24,776 nucleotides of DNA from an uncultured Collinsella sp. (GCA_934617135.1 CAKTUC010000013.1:1-24776); one strand, 5' to 3'. Numbered from the stretch's first letter, positions 15,483 to 23,054 are shown. Translations and numbers: made by a program. The notes: generated by a model from the letters alone, not told the origin.

Positions 15483-15529
15483 TTGACAACAGGCTAAACT
15501 AGCTAATAAACATTTACTATTCTGTTTAG
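15483..15529 (+). promoter_or_regulatory. Promoter region of the LacI gene with a shared operator half-site
   Basis: A perfect -35 box TTGACA (15483-15488) is followed by an A/T-rich stretch (TAATAAAC, 15504-15511) in which no clean -10 can be chosen. CTGTTTAG at 15522-15529 resembles the CTGTTTACT sites in front of the isomerase gene, a possible autoregulatory site. Confidence 0.5.
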
Positions 15530-15611
15530 ATTGAATTTGCGGTCGTTTAGGTGCCGAGCCACGGGGCGGTCAAGCCACGATGCTCGGCCGCGACCGATGC
15601 TAGGGGGAACG

Positions 15612-16622
15612 ATGGCTAAAGCAAGCGTCCGCGAGATCAGCCGTATCACCGGTTTTTCGCCCGCGACCGTGTCCAACGCGCTCAATCGCAAGCGCAGCGT
15701 GAGCGAGGAGACCGCCAAGGTCATCCTGGAATGCGCGCAGTCGCTCGGCTACCAGCAGTCGACGCAACTCGAGAGTATCCAGTTCGTGCTTGCGCGCAAG
15801 ACGGGCGCCATCCTGGACGAGAGCACCTTTCACCCCGCGGTTATTGAGGGCGTGGAGCGCCAGGCGCGTCGCCACGGCATGAGCACGAGCTTTGTCTCGC
15901 TCGACTTTAGCGACCTGGACGCCGTGCGTCCGCAGGTCGAGGGTCTGATCGCCGACCCGTCGGCCGCCATCGTGCTGATGGGTACGGAGCTGGGCGAGGA
16001 GGACTACGCCCTGTTTGCCAACGCGGCGGCCCATCTGATCGTGCTTGACGGCTGGAGCGACCGCCAGTACTTCGACGCCGTGGTCATCGCCAACACCGAC
16101 TCGGTGCTGCGCGCCGTGGATTACCTTATCGAGAAGGGTCACAAGCAGATCGGTTATCTGGCGGGCGACCTTCGCATCCGCAACTTTAAGGACCGCGAGC
16201 GCGGCTATCGCCAAGCGCTTGAGGATGCGGGCCTTGAGGCCAGCCCGGAATGGCGTGTCACGCTGGGCACCACGCTCGAGGGCGCTTATCGCGACATGGG
16301 CGTGTGGCTCGACAATGTCTCGCGCGACGATCTGCCGACGGCTTTCTTTGCCGAAAACGACGTGCTCGCCGTGGGTGCCATGCGCGCGCTCAATGAGCAC
16401 GGTATTCGCGTGCCCGAGGATGTTTCGATCATCGGCTTTGACGACCTGTCTTTGGGCGCCTTCTCCAACCCGCCGCTCACCACGGTGCATGTTCCCAAGC
16501 ACGAGGTGGGCGAGATCGCGGTGCGCCGCCTGGTGGGCAACATTCGCAATCCCAAGAGCTATACCTGCAAGACGGCCGTGTCGACCTATTTTGTCGAGCG
16601 CCAGAGCGTACGCGAGCTCTAG
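15612..16622 (+). CDS. LacI family transcriptional regulator
   Basis: The 336-residue protein has an N-terminal helix-turn-helix (about 3-50: VREISRITGFSPATVSNALN). A periplasmic-binding-protein-like effector domain runs from about 60 to 336, with GHKQIGYLAGD, AFFAENDVLAVGAMRALNEHG and the FDDLSLGAFSNPPLTTVHVP block typical of the family. AGGGGGAA stands four bases before the ATG; the frame is open upstream (to 15531) but without a start site of comparable quality. It lies immediately upstream of the isomerase/transketolase/kinase genes and probably represses them, with the sugar or its phosphate as inducer. A terminator follows, so the regulator is its own transcription unit. Confidence 0.9.
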   Translation: MAKASVREISRITGFSPATVSNALNRKRSVSEETAKVILECAQSLGYQQSTQLESIQFVLARKTGAILDESTFHPAVIEGVERQARRHGMSTSFVSLDFSDLDAVRPQVEGLIADPSAAIVLMGTELGEEDYALFANAAAHLIVLDGWSDRQYFDAVVIANTDSVLRAVDYLIEKGHKQIGYLAGDLRIRNFKDRERGYRQALEDAGLEASPEWRVTLGTTLEGAYRDMGVWLDNVSRDDLPTAFFAENDVLAVGAMRALNEHGIRVPEDVSIIGFDDLSLGAFSNPPLTTVHVPKHEVGEIAVRRLVGNIRNPKSYTCKTAVSTYFVERQSVREL

Positions 16623-16688
16623 GCTGAGTGGGGCCCGTTCGCAATAGATGCGGACATGCCGCGGGCGGATACACAAAGAGTCACAGAT

Positions 16689-16714
16689 AGAGGATCCTTC
16701 GGGGCCCTCTTTTT
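16689..16714 (+). terminator. Terminator of the LacI gene
   Basis: AGAGG (16689-16693) pairs with CCTCT (16706-16710), extended inward by a mismatch and several more pairs around a TTC loop, then a run of T. Confidence 0.75.
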
Positions 16715-16735
16715 GTTGCCCTTGTATGTTCAGAT

Positions 16736-16854
16736 TGTTTACATACCGTTTAGGCTGATTTCCCTACCGTTTACGGGACTTTCGCGTTAAACTACTAAAC
16801 AAAAGAGTAAAACATTTAGTAAACAGAACAAAACGAAACATGCGTCTGTTTACT
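16736..16854 (+). promoter_or_regulatory. Cluster of GTTTA/TAAAC boxes, probable LacI operators before the isomerase gene
   Basis: This A/T-rich leader holds TGTTTAC (16736-16742), CCGTTTAGG (16746-16754), the palindrome CCGT-TT-ACGG (16767-16776), AGTAAACAG (16818-16826) and its exact reverse complement CTGTTTACT (16846-16854). Such repeated half-sites suit a dimeric or tetrameric LacI regulator. The promoter hexamers are not clear. Confidence 0.55.
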
Positions 16855-16880
16855 GAACATGTGACTAGGGGAGGACGTAC

Positions 16881-18281
16881 ATGGATAAGATCAAGCTCGG
16901 TTTTGTGCCTACGCGCCGCAGTATCTTTAGCGCGCCGGACGCGATCAAGTATCGCGGCCTGACGGCTGACCGTCTGCGCGAGATCGGTGTCGACATCGTC
17001 GATATCGACGACATCAACGACGAGGGCCTGCTGTTCGACGACAGCCATATCGAGCCTATCGTCAAGAAGTTCCGCGCCGAGGGCGTCGACGGCATCATGC
17101 TGTGCCACGCCAACTTTGGCACCGAGTACGTCTGCGCCCGCCTTGCCCGCGAGCTCGGCCTGCCCGTGCTGCTGTGGGGCCCGCGCGACGAGCGCCCCGA
17201 GCCCGACGGCACCCGCCTGCGCGACAGCCAGTGTGGCCTGTTCGCCACCGGCAAGGTTCTGCGCCGCTTCCAGGTCCCCTTCACCTACATGACCAACTGC
17301 CGCCTGACCGATCCCGAGTTCGAGCGTGGCGTTTGGGACTTCCTGGCCGTGTGCAGCGTGGTCAAGACCTTTAAGCACACTCGCATCCTGCAGATGGCCA
17401 CCCGTCCGTTCGACTTCTGGTCCACCATGTGCAACGAGGGCGAGCTGCTCGAGAAGTTCAACATTCAGCTTTCGCCCATCCCCATGACCGAGCTTGTCCA
17501 GGCCGTGCGTGACGCCCAGGCCGACGAGCAGGCCATGTCCGCCATGCTCGCCCACATCAACGACAGCTTTGAGATCTGCATCCCCGAGGACAAGGTTCCC
17601 GCGGTCGCCGGTCTTGCCATTGCCATGAAGCGCCTGGTGGAGAAGTACGGCTGCAACGCCGGCGCCATCCAGTGCTGGAACGCCCTGCAGGACGAGCTGG
17701 GCATTATGCCCTGCGCCGCCAACGCCATCCTCAACGAGATGGGTATCCCCGTCGTCTGCGAGACCGACATCCACGGCGCCATCACTGCGCTCATGGTCGA
17801 GGCGGCCGACCTGGGCCGTCACCGTGGCATGTTCGCCGACTGGACCGTCCGCCATCCCGACAACGAGAACGGCGAGCTGCTGCAGCACTGCGGCCCCTGG
17901 CCCTGCAGCTGCGCTGCCGTCAAGCCCAAGCTCACCTATCCGCTGGCGTTCGATCATCCCGGCGCGCTGACGGCCGAGGCCAAGCACGGCGACCTCACCC
18001 TTGCCCGTTTTGACGGCGACAACGGCGAGTACTCGCTGCTGCTGGGCAATGCCCGCGGCATCGACGGCCCGGCCGGCATGGGCACCTACCTGTGGGTCGA
18101 GGTCGACAACCTCAAGCGCCTCGAGGCCAAGATCGTCGAGGGTCCCTACATCCACCACTGCGTGGCCATTCACGCCAACGTGGTGCCGGTGCTCTACGAG
18201 GCGTGCAAGTACATCGGCATTGCCCCCGACTTATACGACCCGATTGAAGAAGACGTCAAAGCCTACCTGCGAGGAGAGTAG
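16881..18281 (+). CDS. L-fucose/L-arabinose isomerase family sugar isomerase
   Basis: The 466-residue protein belongs by appearance to the short L-fucose-isomerase-related group (COG2407 type), well under the 591 residues of E. coli FucI. The metal-site region is recognisable: VVCETDIHGA with Glu294 and Asp296, the HCGPWPC block (His336), and HHCVAIHAN (His425/426) near the C-terminus. These enzymes interconvert an aldose and a ketose with Mn2+. GGGGAGGA is five bases before the ATG. The transketolase N gene begins two bases after the stop, and an FGGY kinase follows, so it is likely the entry enzyme of a sugar pathway. The sugar is not fixed by sequence: fucose itself would need an aldolase, which is absent here, so an apiose-like or other aldose that can go through a transketolase is more plausible. 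Confidence 0.83.
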   Translation: MDKIKLGFVPTRRSIFSAPDAIKYRGLTADRLREIGVDIVDIDDINDEGLLFDDSHIEPIVKKFRAEGVDGIMLCHANFGTEYVCARLARELGLPVLLWGPRDERPEPDGTRLRDSQCGLFATGKVLRRFQVPFTYMTNCRLTDPEFERGVWDFLAVCSVVKTFKHTRILQMATRPFDFWSTMCNEGELLEKFNIQLSPIPMTELVQAVRDAQADEQAMSAMLAHINDSFEICIPEDKVPAVAGLAIAMKRLVEKYGCNAGAIQCWNALQDELGIMPCAANAILNEMGIPVVCETDIHGAITALMVEAADLGRHRGMFADWTVRHPDNENGELLQHCGPWPCSCAAVKPKLTYPLAFDHPGALTAEAKHGDLTLARFDGDNGEYSLLLGNARGIDGPAGMGTYLWVEVDNLKRLEAKIVEGPYIHHCVAIHANVVPVLYEACKYIGIAPDLYDPIEEDVKAYLRGE

Positions 18282-18283
18282 AA

Positions 18284-19120
18284 ATGGCAACTATCGAAGA
18301 GCTTGAGTCCCTGCGTTGGGACCTTCGTCGCGATTGCGTCGATATCATCATGGCTGGCGCCGGCGGCCACATCGGCGGCGACATGTCGGTGATCGATGCC
18401 CTCATGACCCTCTACGCTAACCATCTGAACATTTCGCCCGAGACCGTCGACGATCCCAACCGCGATCGCTTCGTGCTCTCTAAGGGCCATGCCATGGAGG
18501 CCTACTACGCGGTGCTGTGCCACGAGGGCTATCTGGACCTCGACGATGTTAAGGCCCGCTTCTCCAAGTTCGGCAGCCCCTATATCGGCCACCCCAACAA
18601 CAAGCTCAAGGGCATCGAGATGAACTCGGGTTCGCTGGGTCACGGTCTGCCCGTGGCCGTGGGCATGGCGCTCGCCGGCAAGATGGACGGTCGCGACTAC
18701 CGCGTCTACACCATCATGGGCGACGGCGAGCTTGCCGAGGGCTCGGTCTGGGAGGGCGCCATGAGCGGCGGCAACTACCAGCTCGATAACCTGTGCGCGC
18801 TCGTGGACCGCAACCGCCTGCAGATCAGCGGTAGCACCGAGGACGTCATGAAGCAGGATTCGCAGGAGGAGCGCTGGGCCGCCTTCGGTTGGAACGTGCT
18901 GTCCATTCCGGGCAACGACGTCCAGGCCATCGATGCCGCGCTGACGCTGGCCGCCGAGACCAAGGGCAAGCCCACGGTCATCATCCTCAACACGGTGAAG
19001 GGCTACGGCTCGCCGGTTATGGAGGACAAGGCCGCCTGGCATCATCACCTGCCCAACGATGAGGAATATGCCCAGATCATCGCCGATTTCGCTGCCCATA
19101 AGGAGGCTATCAATGGCTAA
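18284..19120 (+). CDS. Transketolase N-terminal subunit (ThDP pyrophosphate-binding half)
   Basis: The 278-residue protein is the first half of a split transketolase. It carries GHIGGDMS (28-35), SKGHAMEAYYA (67-77), GSLGHGLPVAVG and the thiamine diphosphate/Mg2+ motif GDGELAEGSVWEGAM (146-160). The active enzyme needs the C-terminal subunit encoded next, which overlaps by 8 bp (ATGGCTAA). GAGGAG lies just before, inside the end of the isomerase gene. Split transketolases occur widely; in D-apiose catabolism such a pair (AptA/AptB) cleaves apulose 4-phosphate. Here the neighbours make a dedicated catabolic role more likely than the general pentose phosphate pathway. Confidence 0.92.
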   Translation: MATIEELESLRWDLRRDCVDIIMAGAGGHIGGDMSVIDALMTLYANHLNISPETVDDPNRDRFVLSKGHAMEAYYAVLCHEGYLDLDDVKARFSKFGSPYIGHPNNKLKGIEMNSGSLGHGLPVAVGMALAGKMDGRDYRVYTIMGDGELAEGSVWEGAMSGGNYQLDNLCALVDRNRLQISGSTEDVMKQDSQEERWAAFGWNVLSIPGNDVQAIDAALTLAAETKGKPTVIILNTVKGYGSPVMEDKAAWHHHLPNDEEYAQIIADFAAHKEAING

Positions 19121-20054
19121 CAAGATCGCCAACCGCAAGGTTATCTGCGACACGCTGCTCGAGGCCGCCGCAACCGATAAGGACATCGTCGTCCTGTGCT
19201 CCGACTCCCGCGGCTCCGCATCGCTCACGCCGTTCTTCGATCAGTATCCCCAGCAGTCCATTGAGGTCGGCATTGCCGAGCAGGACCTGGTGAGCATCGC
19301 CGCCGGCATGGCCTCGTGCGGCAAGAAAGCCTGGGCCGCCTCGCCGGCGTCCTTTGTGACCACGCGTTCGTATGAGCAGTGCAAGGTCGATGTCTCGTAC
19401 TCCAACACCAACGTCAAGCTCATCGGCATCTCGGGCGGCGTGTCCTACGGCGCCTTGGGCATGAGCCATCACTCCGCGCAGGATATCGCCGCCATGAGCG
19501 CGATTCCCAACATGCGCGTGTATCTGCCGAGCGACCGCTTCCAGACCGCCGAGCTCGTGCGCGCCCTGGTCAACGATAACAAGCCGGCCTACATCCGCGT
19601 GGGGCGCAACCCGGTCGAGGACGTGTATACCGAGGACGAGTGTCCGTTCCAGATGGACCGTGCCACCTGGGTTCGCCGCGGCAACGATGTGACGCTCGTC
19701 GCCACCGGTGAGATGGTCCGCCACGCCGTGGATGCCGCCGACCTGCTTGCCGAACGGGGTATCTCGGCAACGGTGCTCGACATGTACTGCGTCAAGCCGC
19801 TCGATGCCGAGGCCGTGATCGAGGCCGCCGGCGCCACGCGCGCCGTCGTGACGGTCGAGGAGCACAGCCCCTTCGGCGGCCTGGGTTCCATGGTCGCGCA
19901 GGTGGTGGGCGAGCATTGCCCGCGTCCGGTCAAGTGCCTGAGCCTGCCCGACGCGCCGGTCATCACCGGCACGAGCTCCGAGGTCTTTGCGCACTACGGA
20001 CTTACGGGCACCGGAATTGCCGAGGCCGTCAAGGACTTCCTGCCCGCAGAGTAA
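19113..20054 (+). CDS. Transketolase C-terminal subunit
   Basis: The 313-residue protein contains the pyrimidine-binding domain, with the activating glutamate in GIAEQ (Glu56), the YGALGMSHHSAQDIAAM stretch and RVGRNP. The C-terminal transketolase domain (about 190-313) includes VTVEEHSPFGGLGS. The ATG at 19113 overlaps the upstream gene's stop and has AAGGAGG at 19100-19106, so the two halves are made in equal amounts. A longer frame reading from 19059 would overlap the N-subunit coding region and lacks such a site. It works with the N-subunit to transfer a two-carbon unit between sugar phosphates. Confidence 0.92.
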   Translation: MANKIANRKVICDTLLEAAATDKDIVVLCSDSRGSASLTPFFDQYPQQSIEVGIAEQDLVSIAAGMASCGKKAWAASPASFVTTRSYEQCKVDVSYSNTNVKLIGISGGVSYGALGMSHHSAQDIAAMSAIPNMRVYLPSDRFQTAELVRALVNDNKPAYIRVGRNPVEDVYTEDECPFQMDRATWVRRGNDVTLVATGEMVRHAVDAADLLAERGISATVLDMYCVKPLDAEAVIEAAGATRAVVTVEEHSPFGGLGSMVAQVVGEHCPRPVKCLSLPDAPVITGTSSEVFAHYGLTGTGIAEAVKDFLPAE

Positions 20055-20057
20055 TTG

Positions 20058-20092
20058 GAATGTGACAAAGGGACCGTCCCTTTGTCACATTC
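20058..20092. repeat. Perfect 16-bp hairpin between the transketolase and kinase genes
   Basis: GAATGTGACAAAGGGA (20058-20073) pairs perfectly with TCCCTTTGTCACATTC (20077-20092) around a CCG loop. It fills almost the whole 56-bp gap. The tail ATTTTG is only weakly U-rich, so it may be an attenuator or mRNA stabiliser rather than a full terminator. The form suits the dispersed hairpin repeats seen elsewhere in the window. Confidence 0.8.
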
Positions 20093-20110
20093 ATTTTGAA
20101 AGGGGTGGCC

Positions 20111-21601
20111 ATGGGCCGCTACATCATCGGAATCGATCAGTCTACGCAGGGCACCAAGGCGCTGCTGGTGGATGAGGGCGGCCATCTGATCCACCGTGCC
20201 GACCGCGCGCATCGCCAGATTATCAACGAGGCCGGCTGGGTGAGCCACGATCCTGCCGAGATCGCGGCCAACGTGCTGGCCGTGGCTCGCGCCGTGGTGG
20301 AGGAGACCGGGGTCGACCCCGCCGACGTCGCCGGCATCGGCATCTCCAACCAGCGCGAGACCACCGTCGCCTGGAATCGCGCGACGGGTGAGCCGCTGTG
20401 CAACGCCGTGGTGTGGCAGTGCGCCCGCGCCCGCGAGCTGTGCGACGAGCTGGCCGCGTGCGAGGGCGTGGCCGAGCTGGTGCGCGACACGACAGGCTTG
20501 GTGCTCTCGCCCTACTATCCGGCGGGCAAGATGGCTTGGATTCTCGCAAACGTGCCGGCGGCAGCCGAGGCTGCTGCGGCGGGCGAGCTGTGCCTGGGCA
20601 CGATTGACGCCTGGGTGGTCTGGACGCTCACGGGCGGCGCCGAGTTCCGCTGCGACTGGTCCAACGCCAGCCGCACGCAGCTTTTCGACCTGCGCCGCGG
20701 CTGCTGGAGCGAGCCGGTGTGCCAAGCCTTTGGCATCGATCCGGCCTGCCTGCCGCAGGTGACCGATTCTGATGGCCTGTTCGGCACAACGGACCTGGGC
20801 GGCTTTTTGCCGGCGCCCGTGCCCGTTCACGGCGTGCTGGGCGATAGCCACGCCGCCCTGTTTGCGCAGGGCTGCCACAGCCGCGGCATGGCCAAGGCGA
20901 CCTATGGCACCGGAAGCTCGGTCATGATGAACGTCGGCGACGAGTTTGTCGCCAGCTCGCATGGGCTTTCGAGCTCGCTCGCGTGGCGCATGGACGGCGT
21001 GACCGAGTACGTGCTCGAGGGCAACGTGAGCTATGCCGGCGCCGTCAAGACGTGGCTGCGCGACGACCTGGAGCTCATCAACAACCCCGAAGAGGTCACC
21101 GACCTGTGCTATGCCGCCAACCCGGCGAGCCGCGTCTACTTTGTGCCGGCGTTTACCGGTCTGGGCGCGCCGCACTGGGCGAGCGATGCCGAGGGCTGCG
21201 TCTTTGGCATGACGCGCACCACGGGCCGCGCGGAGTTCGTAAAGGCCGCCGACGAGTCGATCGCCTATCAGATTTTTGACGTCATCGATGCGATGGTCGA
21301 GGATTCGGGCGCGGCGCTGGCCGAACTTCGTGTTGACGGCGGCCCCACGCGTGACGCGTACCTGATGCAGTTTGAGAGCGACTTGGTTGGCTCGCCCATC
21401 CGCATTGCGAGCAACGACGAGATGAGCGGTCTGGGCGCGGCCTGGGCCTGCGGCATTGCGCTGGGTATGTACACGCGCGATGTCGTCGACGTCTACGGTG
21501 CCCGCGGCATCGTGGAGCCGTCGATGCCCGCCGACGAGCGAGCCAAAAAGATCGCCGGCTGGCGCCATGCCGTCGACGCGACTATCGCCTACACTGCCTA
21601 G
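20111..21601 (+). CDS. FGGY-family carbohydrate kinase, glycerol-kinase-like
   Basis: The 496-residue kinase has the FGGY layout: IIGIDQSTQGTKALLVD phosphate-binding start, GISNQRETTVAWNRATG, DAWVVWTLTGG, SNASRTQLFDL, and YGTGSSVMMN in the C-terminal half. Residues that contact glycerol in E. coli GlpK line up closely (Arg82, Glu83, Trp102, Tyr135, Asp245), so the enzyme recognises a small three-carbon-like polyol or ketose end. The usual glycerol kinase KNTYGTG is KATYGTG here and the protein is otherwise divergent, so glycerol, dihydroxyacetone or a branched ketose such as apulose are all possible. The ATG at 20111 follows AAAGGGG. Placed after the isomerase and transketolase genes, it probably phosphorylates the isomerase product. 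It is downstream of a hairpin that could lower its expression. Confidence 0.85.
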   Translation: MGRYIIGIDQSTQGTKALLVDEGGHLIHRADRAHRQIINEAGWVSHDPAEIAANVLAVARAVVEETGVDPADVAGIGISNQRETTVAWNRATGEPLCNAVVWQCARARELCDELAACEGVAELVRDTTGLVLSPYYPAGKMAWILANVPAAAEAAAAGELCLGTIDAWVVWTLTGGAEFRCDWSNASRTQLFDLRRGCWSEPVCQAFGIDPACLPQVTDSDGLFGTTDLGGFLPAPVPVHGVLGDSHAALFAQGCHSRGMAKATYGTGSSVMMNVGDEFVASSHGLSSSLAWRMDGVTEYVLEGNVSYAGAVKTWLRDDLELINNPEEVTDLCYAANPASRVYFVPAFTGLGAPHWASDAEGCVFGMTRTTGRAEFVKAADESIAYQIFDVIDAMVEDSGAALAELRVDGGPTRDAYLMQFESDLVGSPIRIASNDEMSGLGAAWACGIALGMYTRDVVDVYGARGIVEPSMPADERAKKIAGWRHAVDATIAYTA

Positions 21602-21621
21602 GCGGCTGCGCGGCGCCCAAG

Positions 21622-21698
21622 GATTTTTCTGGGACGGGGATAAAAAACTCATTGGTCTCCGTCCCAGGTAGCTAATTTGGGACGGGGCTTTTTTGACT
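21622..21698 (+). repeat. Dispersed repeat with CTGGGACGGGG boxes (copy 2)
   Basis: This copy has the box GATTTTTCTGGGACGGGG (21622-21639) and a second box (21667-21698) with GGGACGGGGCTTTTTTGACT. Both match copy 1 at 15376-15441 in the opposite orientation. CTGGGACGG (21629-21637) also pairs with CCGTCCCAG (21659-21667) as a local stem, a possible end for the kinase transcript. Confidence 0.75.
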
Positions 21699-21750
21699 GG
21701 TATGATTGGTGCGACCATTCCAACCAGCTAAAAGAGCCCCGTCCCAAATT
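21674..21750. repeat. 28-bp inverted repeat upstream of luxS
   Basis: The arms 21674-21701 and 21723-21750 are reverse complements with three differences and contain GGGACGGGGC / GCCCCGTCCC. The 21-base centre includes a weaker internal stem. A long hairpin with T-runs on both arms could terminate transcription in both directions. Confidence 0.75.
21698..21706 (+). promoter_or_regulatory. Possible extended -10 promoter of luxS
   Basis: TGGTATGAT (21698-21706) is an extended -10 element (TGN plus a 5 of 6 box) at the tip of the long inverted repeat, 65 bp before the luxS ATG. There is no clear -35 box. Confidence 0.4.
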
Positions 21751-21770
21751 GACTATCGAGAGGATCTGCC

Positions 21771-22259
21771 ATGGAGCGCATTGCGAGCTTTTCTGTCGAT
21801 CATCTGCTGCTTGAGCCCGGCGTATACGTGAGCCGCATCGACCGCGACCCGGCGACCGGCACCGCCGTCACCACCTTTGACCTGCGCCTGACCACGCCCA
21901 ACAAGGAGCCGGTCATGAACACTGCCGAGTGCCACACCATCGAGCACCTGGGCGCGACGTTTCTGCGTAATCATGCCGAGTGGTCGAGCCGTATCGTCTA
22001 CTTTGGTCCCATGGGCTGCCGCACGGGCTTTTACCTGGTCGTGTTTGGCGAGGTGACGAGCGAGGAGATCCTGCCGCTCGTGCGCGAGTTGTTTGAGTTC
22101 GTCGCCGGCTTTGAGGGCGATGTCCCCGGCGCCGCTCCCGAGGAGTGCGGTAACTACCTGGATCAGAACCTTCCCATGGCCAACTGGCTCGCGCGCCGCT
22201 ATCTCGACCGTAACCTGGCCGATATCGACGAGAAGCACCTGCACTATCAACAGGCGTAA
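21771..22259 (+). CDS. luxS: S-ribosylhomocysteine lyase LuxS
   Basis: The 162-residue protein cleaves S-ribosylhomocysteine to homocysteine and the precursor of autoinducer-2, in the activated methyl cycle. The metal site HTIEH (His55, His59) and Cys126 in PEECGN are intact, as are the catalytic Cys83 in FGPMGCRTGFYL and Glu58. Length is normal (about 150-160). GAGAGGA is six bases before the ATG. It stands alone between a repeat-rich leader and a clear terminator, with no methionine-cycle genes next to it. Confidence 0.96.
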   Translation: MERIASFSVDHLLLEPGVYVSRIDRDPATGTAVTTFDLRLTTPNKEPVMNTAECHTIEHLGATFLRNHAEWSSRIVYFGPMGCRTGFYLVVFGEVTSEEILPLVRELFEFVAGFEGDVPGAAPEECGNYLDQNLPMANWLARRYLDRNLADIDEKHLHYQQA

Positions 22260-22288
22260 GGGCTTTATCGTCCAAAACGCGCGCATTG

Positions 22289-22318
22289 GGCGCCTTCGCT
22301 TATGCGGGGCGCCTTTTT
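22289..22318 (+). terminator. Terminator of luxS
   Basis: GGCGCC (22289-22294) pairs with GGCGCC (22308-22313), with extra inner CGC/GCG pairs around TTAT, then TTTTT (22314-22318). It lies 30 bp after the stop codon. Confidence 0.87.
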
Positions 22319-22332
22319 GTTGAGTGGTCGGG

Positions 22333-22368
22333 ATGAGCGTTCAAAATCGCTCATGTTTGTTCTAGAAT
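22333..22368 (+). promoter_or_regulatory. Promoter and operator of the DUF4867 gene
   Basis: TTCAAA (22340-22345, 4 of 6) and TAGAAT (22363-22368, 5 of 6) are spaced by 17 bp. An inverted repeat, ATGAGCG (22333-22339) and CGCTCAT (22348-22354), brackets the -35 box exactly, suggesting repressor control. The regulator is unknown. Confidence 0.6.
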
Positions 22369-22402
22369 GTTCATACCGTCACATAAACGAACAGGAGTGA
22401 AC

Positions 22403-23047
22403 ATGCATATCTACTCTGTTAACGATTCCGAGTTCAAACCCTACGGCCGCGTGTGGGACGACGTGCCCTCCAGCCTGACCGCCCCGCTTGTCGAGGCGCT
22501 CTCCGCCACGCCCATTCCCGAGGGCAGCAAGTACGTGGCCTCCGCGCCCGAGCTCGAGCAAGTCGAAGGTGCCGACACACTCGGTCTGCTCATGTACGGC
22601 GGCCGTCCCTTCCAGCTGGGCTGGTGCAACGGCCACAACACGAAGCTCAACTGCCTGGAGTATCACCGCGCCAGCGAGTTCAACCTGGGTGCGCGTGACT
22701 TTATCCTGCTGCTGGCCAAGCGCGAGCAGATTGTCGACGGCAAGCTCGACACCGCGCAGGTCAAGGCCTTCCGCGCACCCGCCGGCACGCTCGTCGAGGT
22801 CTATGCCACCACGCTCCACTACACGCCCTGCATGGTCGACGACGGCGGCTTCCAGGTGATGGTGGCGCTGCCGGCGGGCACCAATGGCCCGCGCCCCGAG
22901 GCCGCAGCCGATATGCCTGTCGCCGGCGATAGCTACTGCTACTGGAAGGCCGACAAGTGGGTCCTCTGCCACGCCGATAGCCCCAAGGCAGCTGAGGGCG
23001 GCTACGTAGGCCTCACCGGCAAGAACCTCGACATCACCGTGGACTAG
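22403..23047 (+). CDS. DUF4867 family protein
   Basis: The 214-residue soluble protein matches my memory of the DUF4867 family: the opening IYSVNDSEFKPYGRVW, the central FQLGWCNGHNTKLNCLEYHRASEFN, ILLLAKREQIVDGKLDT and the VEVYATTLHYTPC block. His in NGHN, Glu/His in EYH and His in LHY could be cupin-style metal ligands (inference). Family members are often found near sugar metabolism genes, but no activity is established to my knowledge. AGGAG stands five bases before the ATG; the longer frame from 22367 runs through the promoter. It has its own promoter and a terminator-like hairpin repeat after two other hairpins. The last 17 codons recur in part at 24415-24471. Confidence 0.75.
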   Translation: MHIYSVNDSEFKPYGRVWDDVPSSLTAPLVEALSATPIPEGSKYVASAPELEQVEGADTLGLLMYGGRPFQLGWCNGHNTKLNCLEYHRASEFNLGARDFILLLAKREQIVDGKLDTAQVKAFRAPAGTLVEVYATTLHYTPCMVDDGGFQVMVALPAGTNGPRPEAAADMPVAGDSYCYWKADKWVLCHADSPKAAEGGYVGLTGKNLDITVD

Positions 23048-23054
23048 AGTCTTC

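Noticed and set aside
16764..18173. Open frame of 469 codons on the - strand opposite the isomerase
   Set aside because: Shadow frame starting and ending without gene-like signals.
16881..21601. Classical L-fucose utilisation operon
   Set aside because: No fuculokinase/fuculose-phosphate aldolase pair or fucose permease is present; a split transketolase does not belong to that pathway.
19994..21718. Open frame of 574 codons on the - strand opposite the FGGY kinase
   Set aside because: Shadow frame; the + strand frame carries complete FGGY motifs and a ribosome site.
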